Source: Rhizobium sp. J15 (GTDB lineage Bacteria; Pseudomonadota; Alphaproteobacteria; Rhizobiales; Rhizobiaceae). From it: DNA of 64,000 nucleotides. Location of the stretch: NCBI RefSeq assembly GCF_002531825.1, contig NZ_NWSX01000002.1:271323-335322 (forward strand). Direction: 5' to 3'. Made by a program: the position numbers and the translations under genes. The notes below the pieces were generated by a model. The model was not told the origin of the DNA and did not search any database. It saw nothing but the letters and a program-made list of their open reading frames with translations. The first letter of the stretch is position 1, and every line of letters starts with the position of its first letter. Of this stretch, positions 8,711-18,515 are shown piece by piece.

Positions 8711-10771
8711 ATGTACCTCGATAAGCTCAATCCCCAGCAGCGCATGGCCGTCGAGCACGGCACGCTCATCGACGGCAGCCATATTGCCGGGCCGCTGCTG
8801 GTCATTGCCGGCGCCGGTTCCGGTAAGACGAACACGCTGGCGCACCGGGTCGCTCATCTCATCGTCAAGGGCGCCGATCCCCGCCGCATCCTGCTGATGA
8901 CATTCTCTCGCCGGGCCGCCGCCGAAATGGCGCGGCGGGTCGAACGCATCTGCCGCGACGTGCTCGGCTCGAATGCCGGTGTGATGGCGGATGCGCTTCA
9001 CTGGTCGGGCACTTTCCACGGCATCGGCGCGCGACTGCTGCGCGACTATGCGCAGCAGATCGGCCTCGATCCCGATTTCACCATCCATGACCGCGAAGAC
9101 AGCGCCGACCTGATGAACCTCATCCGGCACGATCTCGGCTTCTCCAAAACGGAAAGCCGCTTTCCGGCCAAGGGCACCTGCCTTGCCATCTATTCCAGGA
9201 CGGTGAATTCGGAGACCGCGCTCGACCTCGTGCTGCGCGACGCCTTTCCCTGGTGCGCGGCCTGGGAGAAACAGCTGCGCGAGCTTTTCGCCTGCTATGT
9301 CGAGGCCAAGCAGAGCCAGAACGTGCTCGATTACGACGACCTCTTGCTCTATTGGGCGCAGATGGTCGGCGAGAGCGTGATCGCCGAGGATATCGGCAGC
9401 CGCTTCGACCATGTGCTTGTCGACGAATATCAGGACACGAACCGGCTGCAGGCCTCGATCCTGATGGCGCTGAAGCCCCAAGGCCAGGGGCTGACCGTCG
9501 TCGGCGACGATGCGCAATCGATCTATTCCTTCCGTGCGGCGACGGTGCGCAACATCCTCGATTTTCCCGCATCCTTCAGCCCGGCCGCCAATATCGTCAC
9601 GCTCGACCGCAATTACCGCTCGACGCAGCCGATCCTGGCGGCAGCCAACGCCGTCATCGATCTGACCTCCGAGCGCTTCACCAAGAACCTCTGGACCGAG
9701 CGGCAATCGGCCGAGCGGCCGCGCCTCGTCAATGTGCGCGATGAGGCCGAGCAGGCGCGCTATGTCGCCGACAAGGTGCTCGACAATCGCGAGGAGGGCC
9801 TCAAGCTCAAGCAGCAGGCCGTGCTCTTCCGCGCCTCGCATCACAGCGGGCCGCTGGAGGTCGAGCTGACCCGGCGCAACATTCCCTTCGTGAAGTTCGG
9901 CGGGCTGAAGTTCCTCGACAGCGCGCATGTGAAAGACATGCTGGCCGCCCTTCGCTTCGCGCAGAACCCGCGCGACAGGGTGGCCGGTTTCCGGCTGATG
10001 CAGATCCTGCCGGGCGTCGGGCCGTCGACGGCGCAGAAGGCGCTCGACCTGATGGCCGAGGATGCGAGCCCGCTGTCGGCGCTCGCCACCATGCCGGCGC
10101 CACCGCGCTCCGGCGAGGACTGGACGGCCTTCGTTTCCATGCTGCAGGAGATGAAATCCGGCAAAGCCGGCTGGCCGGCGGAAATCGGGCTGGCGCGGCA
10201 ATGGTACGGGCCGCATCTGGAAAGACTGCATGAGGATGCTTCGACACGGCAGGCCGATCTCTTACAGCTCGAGCAGATTGCGGGCGGCTATGCCTCGCGC
10301 GAACGTTTCCTCACCGAACTCACCCTCGATCCGCCGGATGCGACCAGCGACCAGGCCGGCGTGCCGCTTCTCGACGAGGATTATCTGATCCTTTCGACCA
10401 TTCATTCGGCCAAGGGCCAGGAATGGACGCGGGTCTTTATGCTGAATGTCGTCGACGGCTGCATTCCGAACGATCTCGCCGTCGGCACCACCGCCGAAAT
10501 CGAGGAGGAACGCCGCCTGCTCTATGTGGCGATGACGCGCGCCCGGGATGGTCTCGACCTCGTCGTGCCGCAGCGCTTTTTCACGTACGGGCAGAACGCC
10601 CAGGGCGACCGGCACGTCTATGCCTCGCGCAGCCGCTTCATTCCGGCGACGCTGCTGCAGTTCTTCGAGGCCTGCAGCTGGCCGCAGGTGAAATCGGAAT
10701 CCGCCGCTCAAGCGCAAGCGCGGCAGGTGCGCATCGATGTCGGCGCCCGCATGCGCGGCATGTGGCGATAA
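8711..10771 (+). CDS. UvrD/Rep/PcrA-type ATP-dependent DNA helicase
   Basis: The 686-residue SF1A helicase has all main motifs. They include LNPQQRMAVEHG (Q-motif), AGAGSGKTNTLAHR (Walker A), TFSRRAA (Ia), VDEYQDTN (Walker B), VVGDDAQSIYSFRAA (III), DRNYRST (IV), STIHSAKGQEW (V) and LLYVAMTRARDGL (VI). Such proteins move 3' to 5' on single strands in repair and replication restart. At 686 residues it is somewhat shorter than classic UvrD/PcrA and is probably a second, Rep-like helicase. Its TAA stop is supplied by the repeat that follows. Confidence 0.93.
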   Translation: MYLDKLNPQQRMAVEHGTLIDGSHIAGPLLVIAGAGSGKTNTLAHRVAHLIVKGADPRRILLMTFSRRAAAEMARRVERICRDVLGSNAGVMADALHWSGTFHGIGARLLRDYAQQIGLDPDFTIHDREDSADLMNLIRHDLGFSKTESRFPAKGTCLAIYSRTVNSETALDLVLRDAFPWCAAWEKQLRELFACYVEAKQSQNVLDYDDLLLYWAQMVGESVIAEDIGSRFDHVLVDEYQDTNRLQASILMALKPQGQGLTVVGDDAQSIYSFRAATVRNILDFPASFSPAANIVTLDRNYRSTQPILAAANAVIDLTSERFTKNLWTERQSAERPRLVNVRDEAEQARYVADKVLDNREEGLKLKQQAVLFRASHHSGPLEVELTRRNIPFVKFGGLKFLDSAHVKDMLAALRFAQNPRDRVAGFRLMQILPGVGPSTAQKALDLMAEDASPLSALATMPAPPRSGEDWTAFVSMLQEMKSGKAGWPAEIGLARQWYGPHLERLHEDASTRQADLLQLEQIAGGYASRERFLTELTLDPPDATSDQAGVPLLDEDYLILSTIHSAKGQEWTRVFMLNVVDGCIPNDLAVGTTAEIEEERRLLYVAMTRARDGLDLVVPQRFFTYGQNAQGDRHVYASRSRFIPATLLQFFEACSWPQVKSESAAQAQARQVRIDVGARMRGMWR

Positions 10772-10875
10772 TGCGTGTCGCCCGGAAGTGTGCAGCGGTT
10801 CCGGGACAACGACATGCATAAAAACAAAGAGCTAAAGCGCGCCGCATGGAATCCGATCCATGCGACGCGCTTTCG
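10769..10875. repeat. Dispersed ~105-bp intergenic repeat, copy B
   Basis: The unit begins at the helicase stop codon (TAATGCGTGTCGC), includes ACAACGACATGC and ends GCGACGCGCTTTCG. Its right half forms a strong hairpin (AAAGCGCGCCGCATGGA with TCCATGCGACGCGCTTT), which may serve as a terminator between the convergent helicase and MBL genes. Confidence 0.75.
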
Positions 10876-10894
10876 TTCGGTCTTGAGCTGGCGC

Positions 10895-11833
10895 TCAATA
10901 ATCCCAGAATACCGGCACCCAACGGAAGGCTTTGCCTTCGACCGCCACGCGGCCGACGGACGGGAAAGGCAGGTGGGTCGCCACCAGTTGTTCGCCGGTC
11001 GCCGCCAGCTCCCGCAAAAGTTCGAGGCGAACACGAGCAGCCTCCTCGGGATCGTGTTCGAAGCCGTTGTACCAGTCAGGATGCTCGAACCCGACCGCGA
11101 ACACGGCGTCGCCGGCGAATGTCAGCCGGTCGCCGCCCGATGCCAGGCGAACCACGCTATGGCCGGGCGTGTGGCCGCCGGTGCGGCGGACGACCACGCC
11201 CGGCGCCACTTCGGACTGCTCGTCGAACAGCTTGAGATGGCTGCCGTATTCGCCGAGGAACCGCTTTGCCGTTGCCCGAAGCGCATCCGGAAAGCCGGGC
11301 GGCATGGAGACGTGGCTGAAATCGGGCGCCTCCCAGAACTTGGCCTCGGCGGCCGCCACGTGGATCCGGAGGTCGGGACGCAGCCGGTCTTTCACCCCAT
11401 CGACCAACAGGCCGCCGATGTGATCCATGTGCAGATGGGTCAGCACCACGTCGGTCACGGATGCCAGATCGATGCCGGCACCCTCCAACCGCTTGATCAG
11501 TTGTCCGGCGCGCGGCAAGTTCAGGTCCGGATCCAGCCCCAGCCCGGCGTCGATGAGGATGGTCTGAGTGCCGCTGCGCACGAGGACCACGTTCAGCGCC
11601 CAGTCGAAAGCGTCGCGCGGCAGGAACATATCGTCCAGCCAGACGGCGCGGTCGGCCGCATCGGCGTTGTGCCCCAGCATCGCGGTCGGCAGCGGCAGCA
11701 CGCCATCGCTGATGATCAGCACGTCGATCTCGCCGATCCGCACCGCGTAGCGCGACGGCACCAATTCTTCATGTTTCGGTCTGCCAGTCTCCTGCTGACC
11801 TGATGTACGAGGTCTTGCTTCTGCCTGCGACAT
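10895..11833 (-). CDS. MBL-fold metallo-hydrolase
   Basis: The 312-residue protein has the metallo-beta-lactamase metal motif THLHMDHIGG, a downstream GGHTPGH, the bridging Asp in FAGDAVF and a final His in VATHLPFP. All metal ligands for a di-zinc or Zn/Fe site are present. The arrangement resembles lactonase-like or other broad-specificity MBL hydrolases. The first 25 residues are polar and poorly conserved in look, so a later start is possible. Substrate cannot be inferred; quorum-quenching lactonase is one option. Confidence 0.85.
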   Translation of the reverse strand: MSQAEARPRTSGQQETGRPKHEELVPSRYAVRIGEIDVLIISDGVLPLPTAMLGHNADAADRAVWLDDMFLPRDAFDWALNVVLVRSGTQTILIDAGLGLDPDLNLPRAGQLIKRLEGAGIDLASVTDVVLTHLHMDHIGGLLVDGVKDRLRPDLRIHVAAAEAKFWEAPDFSHVSMPPGFPDALRATAKRFLGEYGSHLKLFDEQSEVAPGVVVRRTGGHTPGHSVVRLASGGDRLTFAGDAVFAVGFEHPDWYNGFEHDPEEAARVRLELLRELAATGEQLVATHLPFPSVGRVAVEGKAFRWVPVFWDY

Positions 11834-12074
11834 GGTGCGCTCCTGTTTTGCGTGATCGAAAGGTGCCGGTTACGGCTCACGTCGCGGACACTATGCCGAA
11901 GCGTGTTTGGCGGTCGATCAGGTCAAGGGAGAGGAAAGGCTACGCCTTAGGATAGGCCAGCCTATAGCTTCAGCGGGCCGCCGCGAAGGTTTGGCGGTGA
12001 AGAGGCTGGCGTAAAGAAGAAGAGGTTATCGCCCGCCGAACGATGCCTGTACTCAGTATTCAGAGGGTGCGGCG

Positions 12075-13127
12075 TCAGAGCGAAAGCGGCGGTTCGGCCG
12101 GTTTCAGGAAGCGCTCGACAATTGCCGGCTCGACGGCCTCGACTGACGCCGGCGACCATTTCGGATTGCGGTCCTTGTCGATGACGGCGGCGCGGATGCC
12201 TTCGAAGAAATCCGGATTGTGCAACATCTGCAGGCAGGCGCCGAGTTCGCGGCCGAGGCATTCGGCGAGCGAGGCGCTGCGGCGGCCGGCTCTCAGCAGA
12301 TGCAAAGCGAGCTTCAGGCTGGTCGGCGAACGTGTCAGCAGCACACGGCGCGTCTCGGCGGCGAAGTCTCCCTCCTCCCGGGCGAGCGCCGCCAGAATCT
12401 CCTCGACGCTGTCGAAACCGAACGCACGGTCGATCACTGCCGCGTTCTGCCGCAGCCGGCTCTCACCCGGAGGCTCTGCGAAGGCCTGCAAGGCAGCATC
12501 GACATCGATCGACGAACTGCCGCGCGGCAGGGCGGACAGCGCATCGATCACCTCGCCGAGCCGCGACGACGCGATCTGAAGATCGGCAAGGCCCGCATGG
12601 ATCGTGTCGGCCGCGCCGATATCGAGCCCGGTCAGGCCGAGCCATGTTCCAGCTTCGCCCGGAGCCTTCGGCAAGAGCCAGGTGGCGCCGATATCAGGAA
12701 GATAGCCGATGCCGGTTTCCGGCATGGCAAGGCGCGTGCGCTCGGTGACGACGCGGTGGCGGCCATGCGAGGACAGGCCGACGCCGCCGCCCATGGTGAT
12801 CCCGTCCATCAGCGCGACATAGGGTTTCGGGTAGAGGGCGATCTGATGATTGAGACGGAATTCCTCACGCCAGAAGCTTCCGGCAAAGCCATCGCCGGCG
12901 CGGGCGCTCTCATGCAGGGCGCGAATATCGCCGCCGGCACAGAAGCCGCGTTCGCCCTCCCCCGTCACGACCACGCTCGCCACCTCGGCATCGCCGGCGA
13001 AGTTATCGAGGGCCTCGGCGATCGCCCGGATCATCGGCAGCGTCAGGCTGTTCAGCGCCCGCGGCCGGTTGAGCCGGATGGTGCCGGCAGTACCCCGCCG
13101 CTCGATGATGACTTCGCCGTCCTGCAT
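12075..13127 (-). CDS. Enoyl-CoA hydratase/isomerase family, 3-hydroxyisobutyryl-CoA hydrolase-like
   Basis: The 350-residue protein has the crotonase oxyanion segment GFCAGGDIRALHE and, later, MDGITMGGGVGLS and AMPETGIGYLPDIGATW. The GIGYLPDIG segment and the extra C-terminal region (DFFEGIRAAVIDKDRNPKW) are typical of 3-hydroxyisobutyryl-CoA hydrolase, which frees 3-hydroxyisobutyrate in valine breakdown. The ATG at 13127 is chosen because residues further upstream would fall in a repeat-rich, non-coding-looking stretch. It could also act as a hydratase. Confidence 0.86.
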   Translation of the reverse strand: MQDGEVIIERRGTAGTIRLNRPRALNSLTLPMIRAIAEALDNFAGDAEVASVVVTGEGERGFCAGGDIRALHESARAGDGFAGSFWREEFRLNHQIALYPKPYVALMDGITMGGGVGLSSHGRHRVVTERTRLAMPETGIGYLPDIGATWLLPKAPGEAGTWLGLTGLDIGAADTIHAGLADLQIASSRLGEVIDALSALPRGSSSIDVDAALQAFAEPPGESRLRQNAAVIDRAFGFDSVEEILAALAREEGDFAAETRRVLLTRSPTSLKLALHLLRAGRRSASLAECLGRELGACLQMLHNPDFFEGIRAAVIDKDRNPKWSPASVEAVEPAIVERFLKPAEPPLSL

Positions 13128-13145
13128 GCTCCACCTCCACTGTTG

Positions 13146-13190
13146 GAGTCTTTCCTGGTCAGATTGAAGCATTCCACCCAGGAAAGACTC
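13146..13190. repeat. Perfect 13-bp inverted repeat upstream of the hydratase-like gene
   Basis: GAGTCTTTCCTGG (13146-13158) and CCAGGAAAGACTC (13178-13190) are perfect inverted copies 19 bp apart. They lie in the 124-bp gap between the GGDEF-EAL stop and the hydratase-like start. There is no T-tail on the minus strand, so it may be a regulatory hairpin, an operator or a factor-assisted terminator. Confidence 0.6.
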
Positions 13191-13251
13191 GAGAACATGA
13201 ATAGACGACGATGGAGCATCGCTCCAGTCGATTTGCGAGGCGACGACCGGT

Positions 13252-15270
13252 TCAGGCGGAACGCGAATTGCGGGCGGAGGCCGCGCCGTCGCATTTGGCG
13301 GCAAATTCGATGGCGAGATCCAGCGGCAGCGGCCGCGAGAAATAATAGCCCTGCGCCAGGCGAACGCCGATCGCCTTCAGCCCCTCGGCGATCTCCTCGC
13401 TTTCGACGCCTTCGGCAACCGAGGCGATGCCGAGATTCTGGCAGAGATTGGCGACCGAGCGGGTAATGCTCATGCAGCGGGCGTCGCGATCGAAATTCAT
13501 CACGAAACCCTTGTCGATCTTCAACTTGTCGAAGGCGAGACGATGAATATGGCTGAGGCTCGAGAAGCCGGTGCCGAAATCATCGAGCGCGATCGAGATG
13601 CCGGCGGCGCGCAGCATCGAGATGACCCGGTCGGCGGTGTCGAAATCGGAAAGCAGCGCCGTTTCGGTGATTTCGAATTCGATCCGTCTGGGATCGACGC
13701 CGGAGCGGGTGATCATCGCAAGCAGCGCCATCGAGGTCTCGTGGTCGCAGATATCGCGGGCCGAGAGGTTGAAGGATAACCTCAGATGTCTCGGTATGAT
13801 CGCCAGCGCTTCGAGCGCCTGGGCAAAGAGGATGCGGGTCATGCGGCCGATGACCGCCGTGCGCTCGGCGGCCGGAATGAAGGCATCGGGGCTGATGCGG
13901 CCGAAGCGGGCGCTGTCCCAGCGGGCGAGCGCCTCGTAGCCGACGACGCGGCCGCTCTTCAAGTCGACGATCGGCTGATAATCGAGCTTCAATTCCCGGA
14001 CAAAGTCGCCCGCCTGCAATTCGAGTTCGATCAGGTAGCGCTGGGTCAGGATCTTCTCGTGATCGGCCGAGAAGAACTCGACGCCGCTGCTGCGTTTGCT
14101 CTTGACCTGATAGAGGGCGAAATCCGCCTTCTCGTAAAGGTCCTCGGCCGTGTAGCTGCCAGCATCGGGATAGACGATGCCGCAGGAGCCGAACACACGC
14201 ACCGAGCCGTCGGGGATTTCATAGGGATTGCGGACGGCGGCGCAGAGCGCCTGGCCGAGATCGGCAATCGCCTGCCGCGTCATCGCGCAGGGAAAGATGA
14301 TGCCGAACTCATCGCCGCCGAGGCGGGAGACGAGGCCCTCATCGCCGACCAGCGCGGTGAAACGGCGGGCCGTCTCCTTGAGCACGAGATCGCCGGCAGC
14401 ATGGCCGAAGACATCGTTGACGGGTTTGAAGCCGTCGAGATCGATAATGCCGATGACCGGCGGCGAGGCCGGATTCTCCTGCAGCCGCGTTTCCAGCGAG
14501 AGGAAGAAGCTGCGGCGGTTGGCAAGGCCGGTCAGCTGGTCCTGCAGGGCGTTGCGGCTGTTGACGAGGTTCAGCTCCTCGGCTTCCGCCCGCTTCTGCT
14601 TCAGCTCCTCGGTCAATTGCACGAGGCCGACGAAATTCTGGAAATAGCTGTTGATCACGCGGAGGAAGGGCGGGATCAGGAAGAGGCCGCTGACGGCGGT
14701 CGCCACGAAAACCGGATTGCCCGAAAACATGAAGGTCCCGACCATCGCCGAAAAGGTGATGACCGTGGTGATCGCCGCCGCCATCGGCAGGTGCATGAGG
14801 CAGAAGATGCAGGAGATGCCTGTGACAACGAGAAAATAGGCGATCTGGCCCTGCTGATAGGCATCGCCATACTGATAAAGCGCGATGGCCCAGCCGCCGA
14901 AAGCGGCGGCCAGCACGCAGGCGCCCGATATGGTGACCTTCATCAGCCTGTATGCCCGCTCGGCGGTCACGTTTTCCTTGCCCCGGACCTCCCACCAGCA
15001 GAGGCGGAAGACGCAGACGACGCTCAAGGCCACGGGAATGTAGAGCGAGAGCCACAGTGGCGCGGATCTGATATGGGTGATCGCCACCGCGAGGGCGTTG
15101 ATGATCAGGAGAACGTAGAGAATGGGGATCTGCGACGCCAGAGCCTGGAACTGCGCCATCAGAAAGGTCGGATTGTCTCGTCGCAGCTGCAGCGCCGCCA
15201 GAAAGTTCTTCATGTTTTCTTTTCCGTCGGCAGAAGCCAGCCAGAGAAAGCTTGATGTTTCCTTATTCAC
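13252..15270 (-). CDS. Membrane-bound GGDEF-EAL cyclic-di-GMP enzyme
   Basis: The 672-residue protein starts with about 200 residues holding five to six hydrophobic segments, then a GGDEF domain (SRLGGDEFGIIF) and an EAL domain. The EAL motifs YEALARW, FNLSARD, FEITETALL, LDDFGTGFSSLSHI, KIDKGFV, AEGVES and QGYYFSRPL are intact, so phosphodiesterase activity is expected. The GGDEF signature is also intact, but the upstream inhibitory RxxD site is missing. The frame opens at a GTG at 15270; an ATG at 15213 (MKNFLAALQ) is an alternative start. Both synthesis and breakdown of c-di-GMP are possible. Confidence 0.93.
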   Translation of the reverse strand: MNKETSSFLWLASADGKENMKNFLAALQLRRDNPTFLMAQFQALASQIPILYVLLIINALAVAITHIRSAPLWLSLYIPVALSVVCVFRLCWWEVRGKENVTAERAYRLMKVTISGACVLAAAFGGWAIALYQYGDAYQQGQIAYFLVVTGISCIFCLMHLPMAAAITTVITFSAMVGTFMFSGNPVFVATAVSGLFLIPPFLRVINSYFQNFVGLVQLTEELKQKRAEAEELNLVNSRNALQDQLTGLANRRSFFLSLETRLQENPASPPVIGIIDLDGFKPVNDVFGHAAGDLVLKETARRFTALVGDEGLVSRLGGDEFGIIFPCAMTRQAIADLGQALCAAVRNPYEIPDGSVRVFGSCGIVYPDAGSYTAEDLYEKADFALYQVKSKRSSGVEFFSADHEKILTQRYLIELELQAGDFVRELKLDYQPIVDLKSGRVVGYEALARWDSARFGRISPDAFIPAAERTAVIGRMTRILFAQALEALAIIPRHLRLSFNLSARDICDHETSMALLAMITRSGVDPRRIEFEITETALLSDFDTADRVISMLRAAGISIALDDFGTGFSSLSHIHRLAFDKLKIDKGFVMNFDRDARCMSITRSVANLCQNLGIASVAEGVESEEIAEGLKAIGVRLAQGYYFSRPLPLDLAIEFAAKCDGAASARNSRSA

Positions 15271-15336
15271 TTAGCGTCATGCGAACCCTGCAGGCACGGG
15301 GATGGTAAACAGGCTATTGCCGCCGGCGTGCGCTGC

Positions 15337-16371
15337 TCAGAAGGAAGCGGCGGCGAGCGCGCGGTGGATGCTGTGAAGGTCGTCGACGTTCTTGTTCGAC
15401 AGGAACAGTTCCCAATCGAGCGAACTCTGGACGATGGTTTCCAGCGAATCGTAGCGGGGCTTCCAGTCGAGCACCTGCCTGGCGAGCGAAGCGTCCGCGA
15501 CGACGCTTGCCGAATCCCCGGCCCGGCGCGGCGCCATGTGGATCTTGAAGGAATGACCGTGCAGACGCGTGACCATGTTCAGCACGTCGAGGACGGAATA
15601 GCCGCTGCCATAGCCGCAATTGGCGACAAGCGGACCCTTGTCCTTGCGCAGATGCTGCAGCGCTTTCAGATGCGCATCGGCAAGATCGGTGACGTGGATA
15701 TAGTCGCGCACGCCGGTGCCGTCATGGGTGGGATAATCGATGCCGTAGACATGGACGCTGTCGCGCTTGCCGAGAGCCGCCTCACAGGCGACCTTGATCA
15801 GGTGCGTGGCGCCCGAGGTCGACTGGCCGGTGCGGTGTTGCGGGTCGGCGCCGGCGACATTGAAATAGCGAAGCGCGACATAGTTGAAATCATAGGCCGC
15901 GGCGGCATCGCGCAGCATGAACTCGGTCATCAGCTTCGACTGGCCGTATGGATTTTCCGGGTTGAGGGACGCCGTTTCCTTCACCGGCAGATCGCTCTTC
16001 TGCTGACCGTAGACGGCCGCCGTCGAGGAGAAAACGAAATTGCGGATGCCGGCCTTGATCGCGGAGCTCAGAAGCGCGCGGGTCTTGCCGGAATTGTTGT
16101 CGTAATAGGAGAGCGGGTCGGCGACCGAGACCGGGACCACGGCGGAGCCGGCGAAATGGATGATCGACTCGATGTCGTTTTCGATGAAGATCTTCTTCAA
16201 TATGTCGGGATCGGCGATATCGCCGAGATAGAAACGCGCCGCCGGCGCCACGGCCCAGCGGAAGCCGGTGGAAAGGCGGTCGAGCACGACCACGTCCTCG
16301 CCCGCGTCGATGAGCGCCCAAACCATGTGACTGCCGATATATCCGGCCCCGCCCGTCACCAAAACCGCCAT
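15337..16371 (-). CDS. galE: UDP-glucose 4-epimerase
   Basis: The 344-residue short-chain dehydrogenase begins MAVLVTGGAGYIGSHMVWAL (NAD-binding GxxGxxG). It holds the catalytic Ser-Tyr-Lys set (SSTAAVYG and NPYGQSKLMTE) and the GalE landmarks ALRYFNVAGAD and GTGVRDYIHVTDLADAH. It interconverts UDP-glucose and UDP-galactose for exopolysaccharide and LPS; the rhizobial counterpart is also called exoB. The ATG at 16371 is preferred over 16380 because AGGG then sits at normal distance. Confidence 0.95.
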   Translation of the reverse strand: MAVLVTGGAGYIGSHMVWALIDAGEDVVVLDRLSTGFRWAVAPAARFYLGDIADPDILKKIFIENDIESIIHFAGSAVVPVSVADPLSYYDNNSGKTRALLSSAIKAGIRNFVFSSTAAVYGQQKSDLPVKETASLNPENPYGQSKLMTEFMLRDAAAAYDFNYVALRYFNVAGADPQHRTGQSTSGATHLIKVACEAALGKRDSVHVYGIDYPTHDGTGVRDYIHVTDLADAHLKALQHLRKDKGPLVANCGYGSGYSVLDVLNMVTRLHGHSFKIHMAPRRAGDSASVVADASLARQVLDWKPRYDSLETIVQSSLDWELFLSNKNVDDLHSIHRALAAASF

Positions 16372-16567
16372 GTCCCGCATCCCTGCTTTCGTTTTATAGG
16401 CAGGGGCATCAGGCGCCGGTTTTTCTTTCCAATCTTCTTATCGGAGCGCCGTTTGGCAGGCTTTGAACCGGTATGTTTGGAGTCGTGGTTAGGGGCCGAT
16501 TTCAAGCTTTGCTAGAGTTTTATCGATCCGGCGATTCCGGCACAAAATTGGCCGGACCACCGATATT

Positions 16568-17734
16568 TCAGAGTTTGGCGATATAGGTGCAGAGGCGCTC
16601 TGCCGCGACCGCCACCTGGGCCGGATCACGCAGGAAACAGGCACGCAGGAAGAGTTCGCCGCCGCGGCCGAATGCGGCCCCGGGAGCAAGGCCGACGCCC
16701 GTCTTATCGACGATGTCGATTGCGGCCTTGCGGCTATCAGTGACGCCGTCGATCTTCAGGAAGGCATAGAGCGCGCCGTCCGGCTTCAGCGTGTCGACGC
16801 GGTTGGTGGCAACAAGCGCATCGCAGAGAATATCGCGGGAACGGGCCGCCTTGGCGATATTGGCGCGCACGAAATCATCGCCTTGATCGAGTGCTACGAC
16901 GGCGCCCTTCTGCATGAACTGCGCGACACCCGACGTCGAATACTGGATGAGGTTTTCGAGCACCTGTCCCATCTCGGGCGGTGCAACGATCCAGCCCACG
17001 CGCCAGCCGGTCATCGACCAGTTCTTCGAGAAGGAATTGACGAAGATGATCTTGTCGTCCGGCTCCATCACGTCGAGGAAGGAGGGCGCGCGGCCGCCGG
17101 CAAAGTAATAAAGCGCGTAGATTTCATCCGCCATGATCCAGAGGTCATGTTTGCGGGCAAGCGCCAGAATCTGGCCGAGATCCTCCCGCGTCGCCGTCCA
17201 GCCGGTCGGGTTCGACGGCGTGTTGATGAAGATGCCCCTGGTCTTTTGCGTGATCGCGGCTTCGATGCGATTGAGATCAATCGCCCATTTGCCGTTTTGG
17301 AACTGCAGCTCGACGCCCGCGGAACGCGCCCCCGCTATTTCGAGGGCAGCGGCGATGTTCGGCCAGGCGGGCGTGAGGTAGACGAATTCGTCACCCGGCG
17401 AGGTCAGCGACTGCACCGCGAGCTGGATCGCCTGCATGCCGGAGCCGGTGACATAGAAATGCTCGACCGGCAGCCGGACGGAAAAGTGCCTGTGGTAATA
17501 ATCCGAGAGCGCCTGGCGGAGTTCCGGAATGCCGCGCTGCCAGGTGTAGAAGGTCTCGCCGGCGGCAAGCGCCTCCGCCGCCGCCCTGCTGATGAAATCG
17601 GGTGTCGGCAGATCGCCCTCCCCCACCCAGAGCGGCAACAGGCCTTCGCGGCCGCGGGCATAGTTGACGACTTCGACGATCCCGCTTTCGGGCGCCGCTG
17701 TGGCGCGCGGGCTGAGGCTGCTTAAGATCGACAT
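16568..17734 (-). CDS. PLP-dependent class I/II aminotransferase
   Basis: The 388-residue fold-type I aminotransferase has GSGMQAIQLAVQ for cofactor phosphate binding, INTPSNPTGW, MADEIYALYYF (Asp and Tyr contacts with PLP) and the Schiff-base lysine in NSFSKNWSMTGWRVGW near residue 240. A conserved Arg near the end (FLRACF) would bind the substrate carboxylate. This matches aspartate-aminotransferase-like enzymes; exact substrate is unknown. CGGAGAT lies about 8 bp before the ATG. Confidence 0.9.
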   Translation of the reverse strand: MSILSSLSPRATAAPESGIVEVVNYARGREGLLPLWVGEGDLPTPDFISRAAAEALAAGETFYTWQRGIPELRQALSDYYHRHFSVRLPVEHFYVTGSGMQAIQLAVQSLTSPGDEFVYLTPAWPNIAAALEIAGARSAGVELQFQNGKWAIDLNRIEAAITQKTRGIFINTPSNPTGWTATREDLGQILALARKHDLWIMADEIYALYYFAGGRAPSFLDVMEPDDKIIFVNSFSKNWSMTGWRVGWIVAPPEMGQVLENLIQYSTSGVAQFMQKGAVVALDQGDDFVRANIAKAARSRDILCDALVATNRVDTLKPDGALYAFLKIDGVTDSRKAAIDIVDKTGVGLAPGAAFGRGGELFLRACFLRDPAQVAVAAERLCTYIAKL

Positions 17735-17856
17735 GCATATCTCCGGTTTTTGTCTTCATAAGAGATTTGCGACGGCAAATCCCATGATATCCAGTGATGG
17801 CACATCGATTTTCGTGATGAATGAGCCCGGCCGTAACGAACAGGCTCCAGCCCGGA

Positions 17857-18294
17857 TCAAGCCGTCGGGCGCTTGGCAAGAAGATCGCGGATTTCCGTGA
17901 GGAGCTGAACGTCTGCGGGCGGCGGGGGCAGCTCTTCCGGCGCAGCCTTTTCCTGGCGCTCGACCTGGGCGCGCAGGATGTTCACAGCCTTGACCATCAG
18001 GAAGATGATCCAGGCAAGAATCAGGAAATTGATGAGAACGGTGAAGAAGCTGCCATAGGCAAAGACCGCTCCCTGCGCACGGGCCGCGGCAAGTGTCGGC
18101 GCGTTGACGGCCGAGGAGAGCGGCAGGAAGTAATTCGAAAAATCGAAGCCGCCGAAAATGGCGCCAACGATCGGCATGATGAGGTCGTCGACCAGAGATT
18201 TGACGATGCCGCCGAAGGCGCCGCCGATGATGACGCCGACTGCAAGATCCATGACATTGCCGCGGGCGATAAAGGCCTTGAATTCGTTGAGCAT
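17857..18294 (-). CDS. mscL: Large-conductance mechanosensitive channel
   Basis: The 145-residue protein is Msc[42 protein letters not shown] forms the N-terminal helix and pore-lining TM1. [23 protein letters not shown] is TM2, and the C-terminus is a charged helical bundle. It opens at high membrane tension to release solutes on hypo-osmotic shock. The ATG at 18294 is chosen; the frame runs further upstream but lacks family similarity. Confidence 0.96.
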   Translation of the reverse strand: MLNEFKAFIARGNVMDLAVGVIIGGAFGGIVKSLVDDLIMPIVGAIFGGFDFSNYFLPLSSAVNAPTLAAARAQGAVFAYGSFFTVLINFLILAWIIFLMVKAVNILRAQVERQEKAAPEELPPPPADVQLLTEIRDLLAKRPTA

Positions 18295-18515
18295 CGGATC
18301 TGTCTCCCTTCGATCCAGTTCAGAGAGTATGCGAAGGATTTCATTAGCTACATCTTCACTGCAATTAATCAATCGACAATCGCAATTAATTGGCGATGCG
18401 CCTCGCCGCCTTTGACTTAAGGCCTAGACGGGCAGGAATTTCCAACGCCCCTGAAATGACTTAAGCTGATCGATGTTGCGGGAGGTCCCGGCGGCCTCCC
18501 GCCGGCGGAGGGTCA

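Noticed and set aside
11952..11965. ATAGGC-CA-GCCTAT palindrome between the MBL and hydratase-like genes
   Set aside because: Six-bp arms are common by chance and it is far from either start codon's likely promoter.
13786..15255. Long plus-strand open frame (489 codons) opposite the GGDEF-EAL gene
   Set aside because: It mirrors a gene with perfect conserved motifs; its own translation has no domain pattern and arises from GC-rich codon bias.
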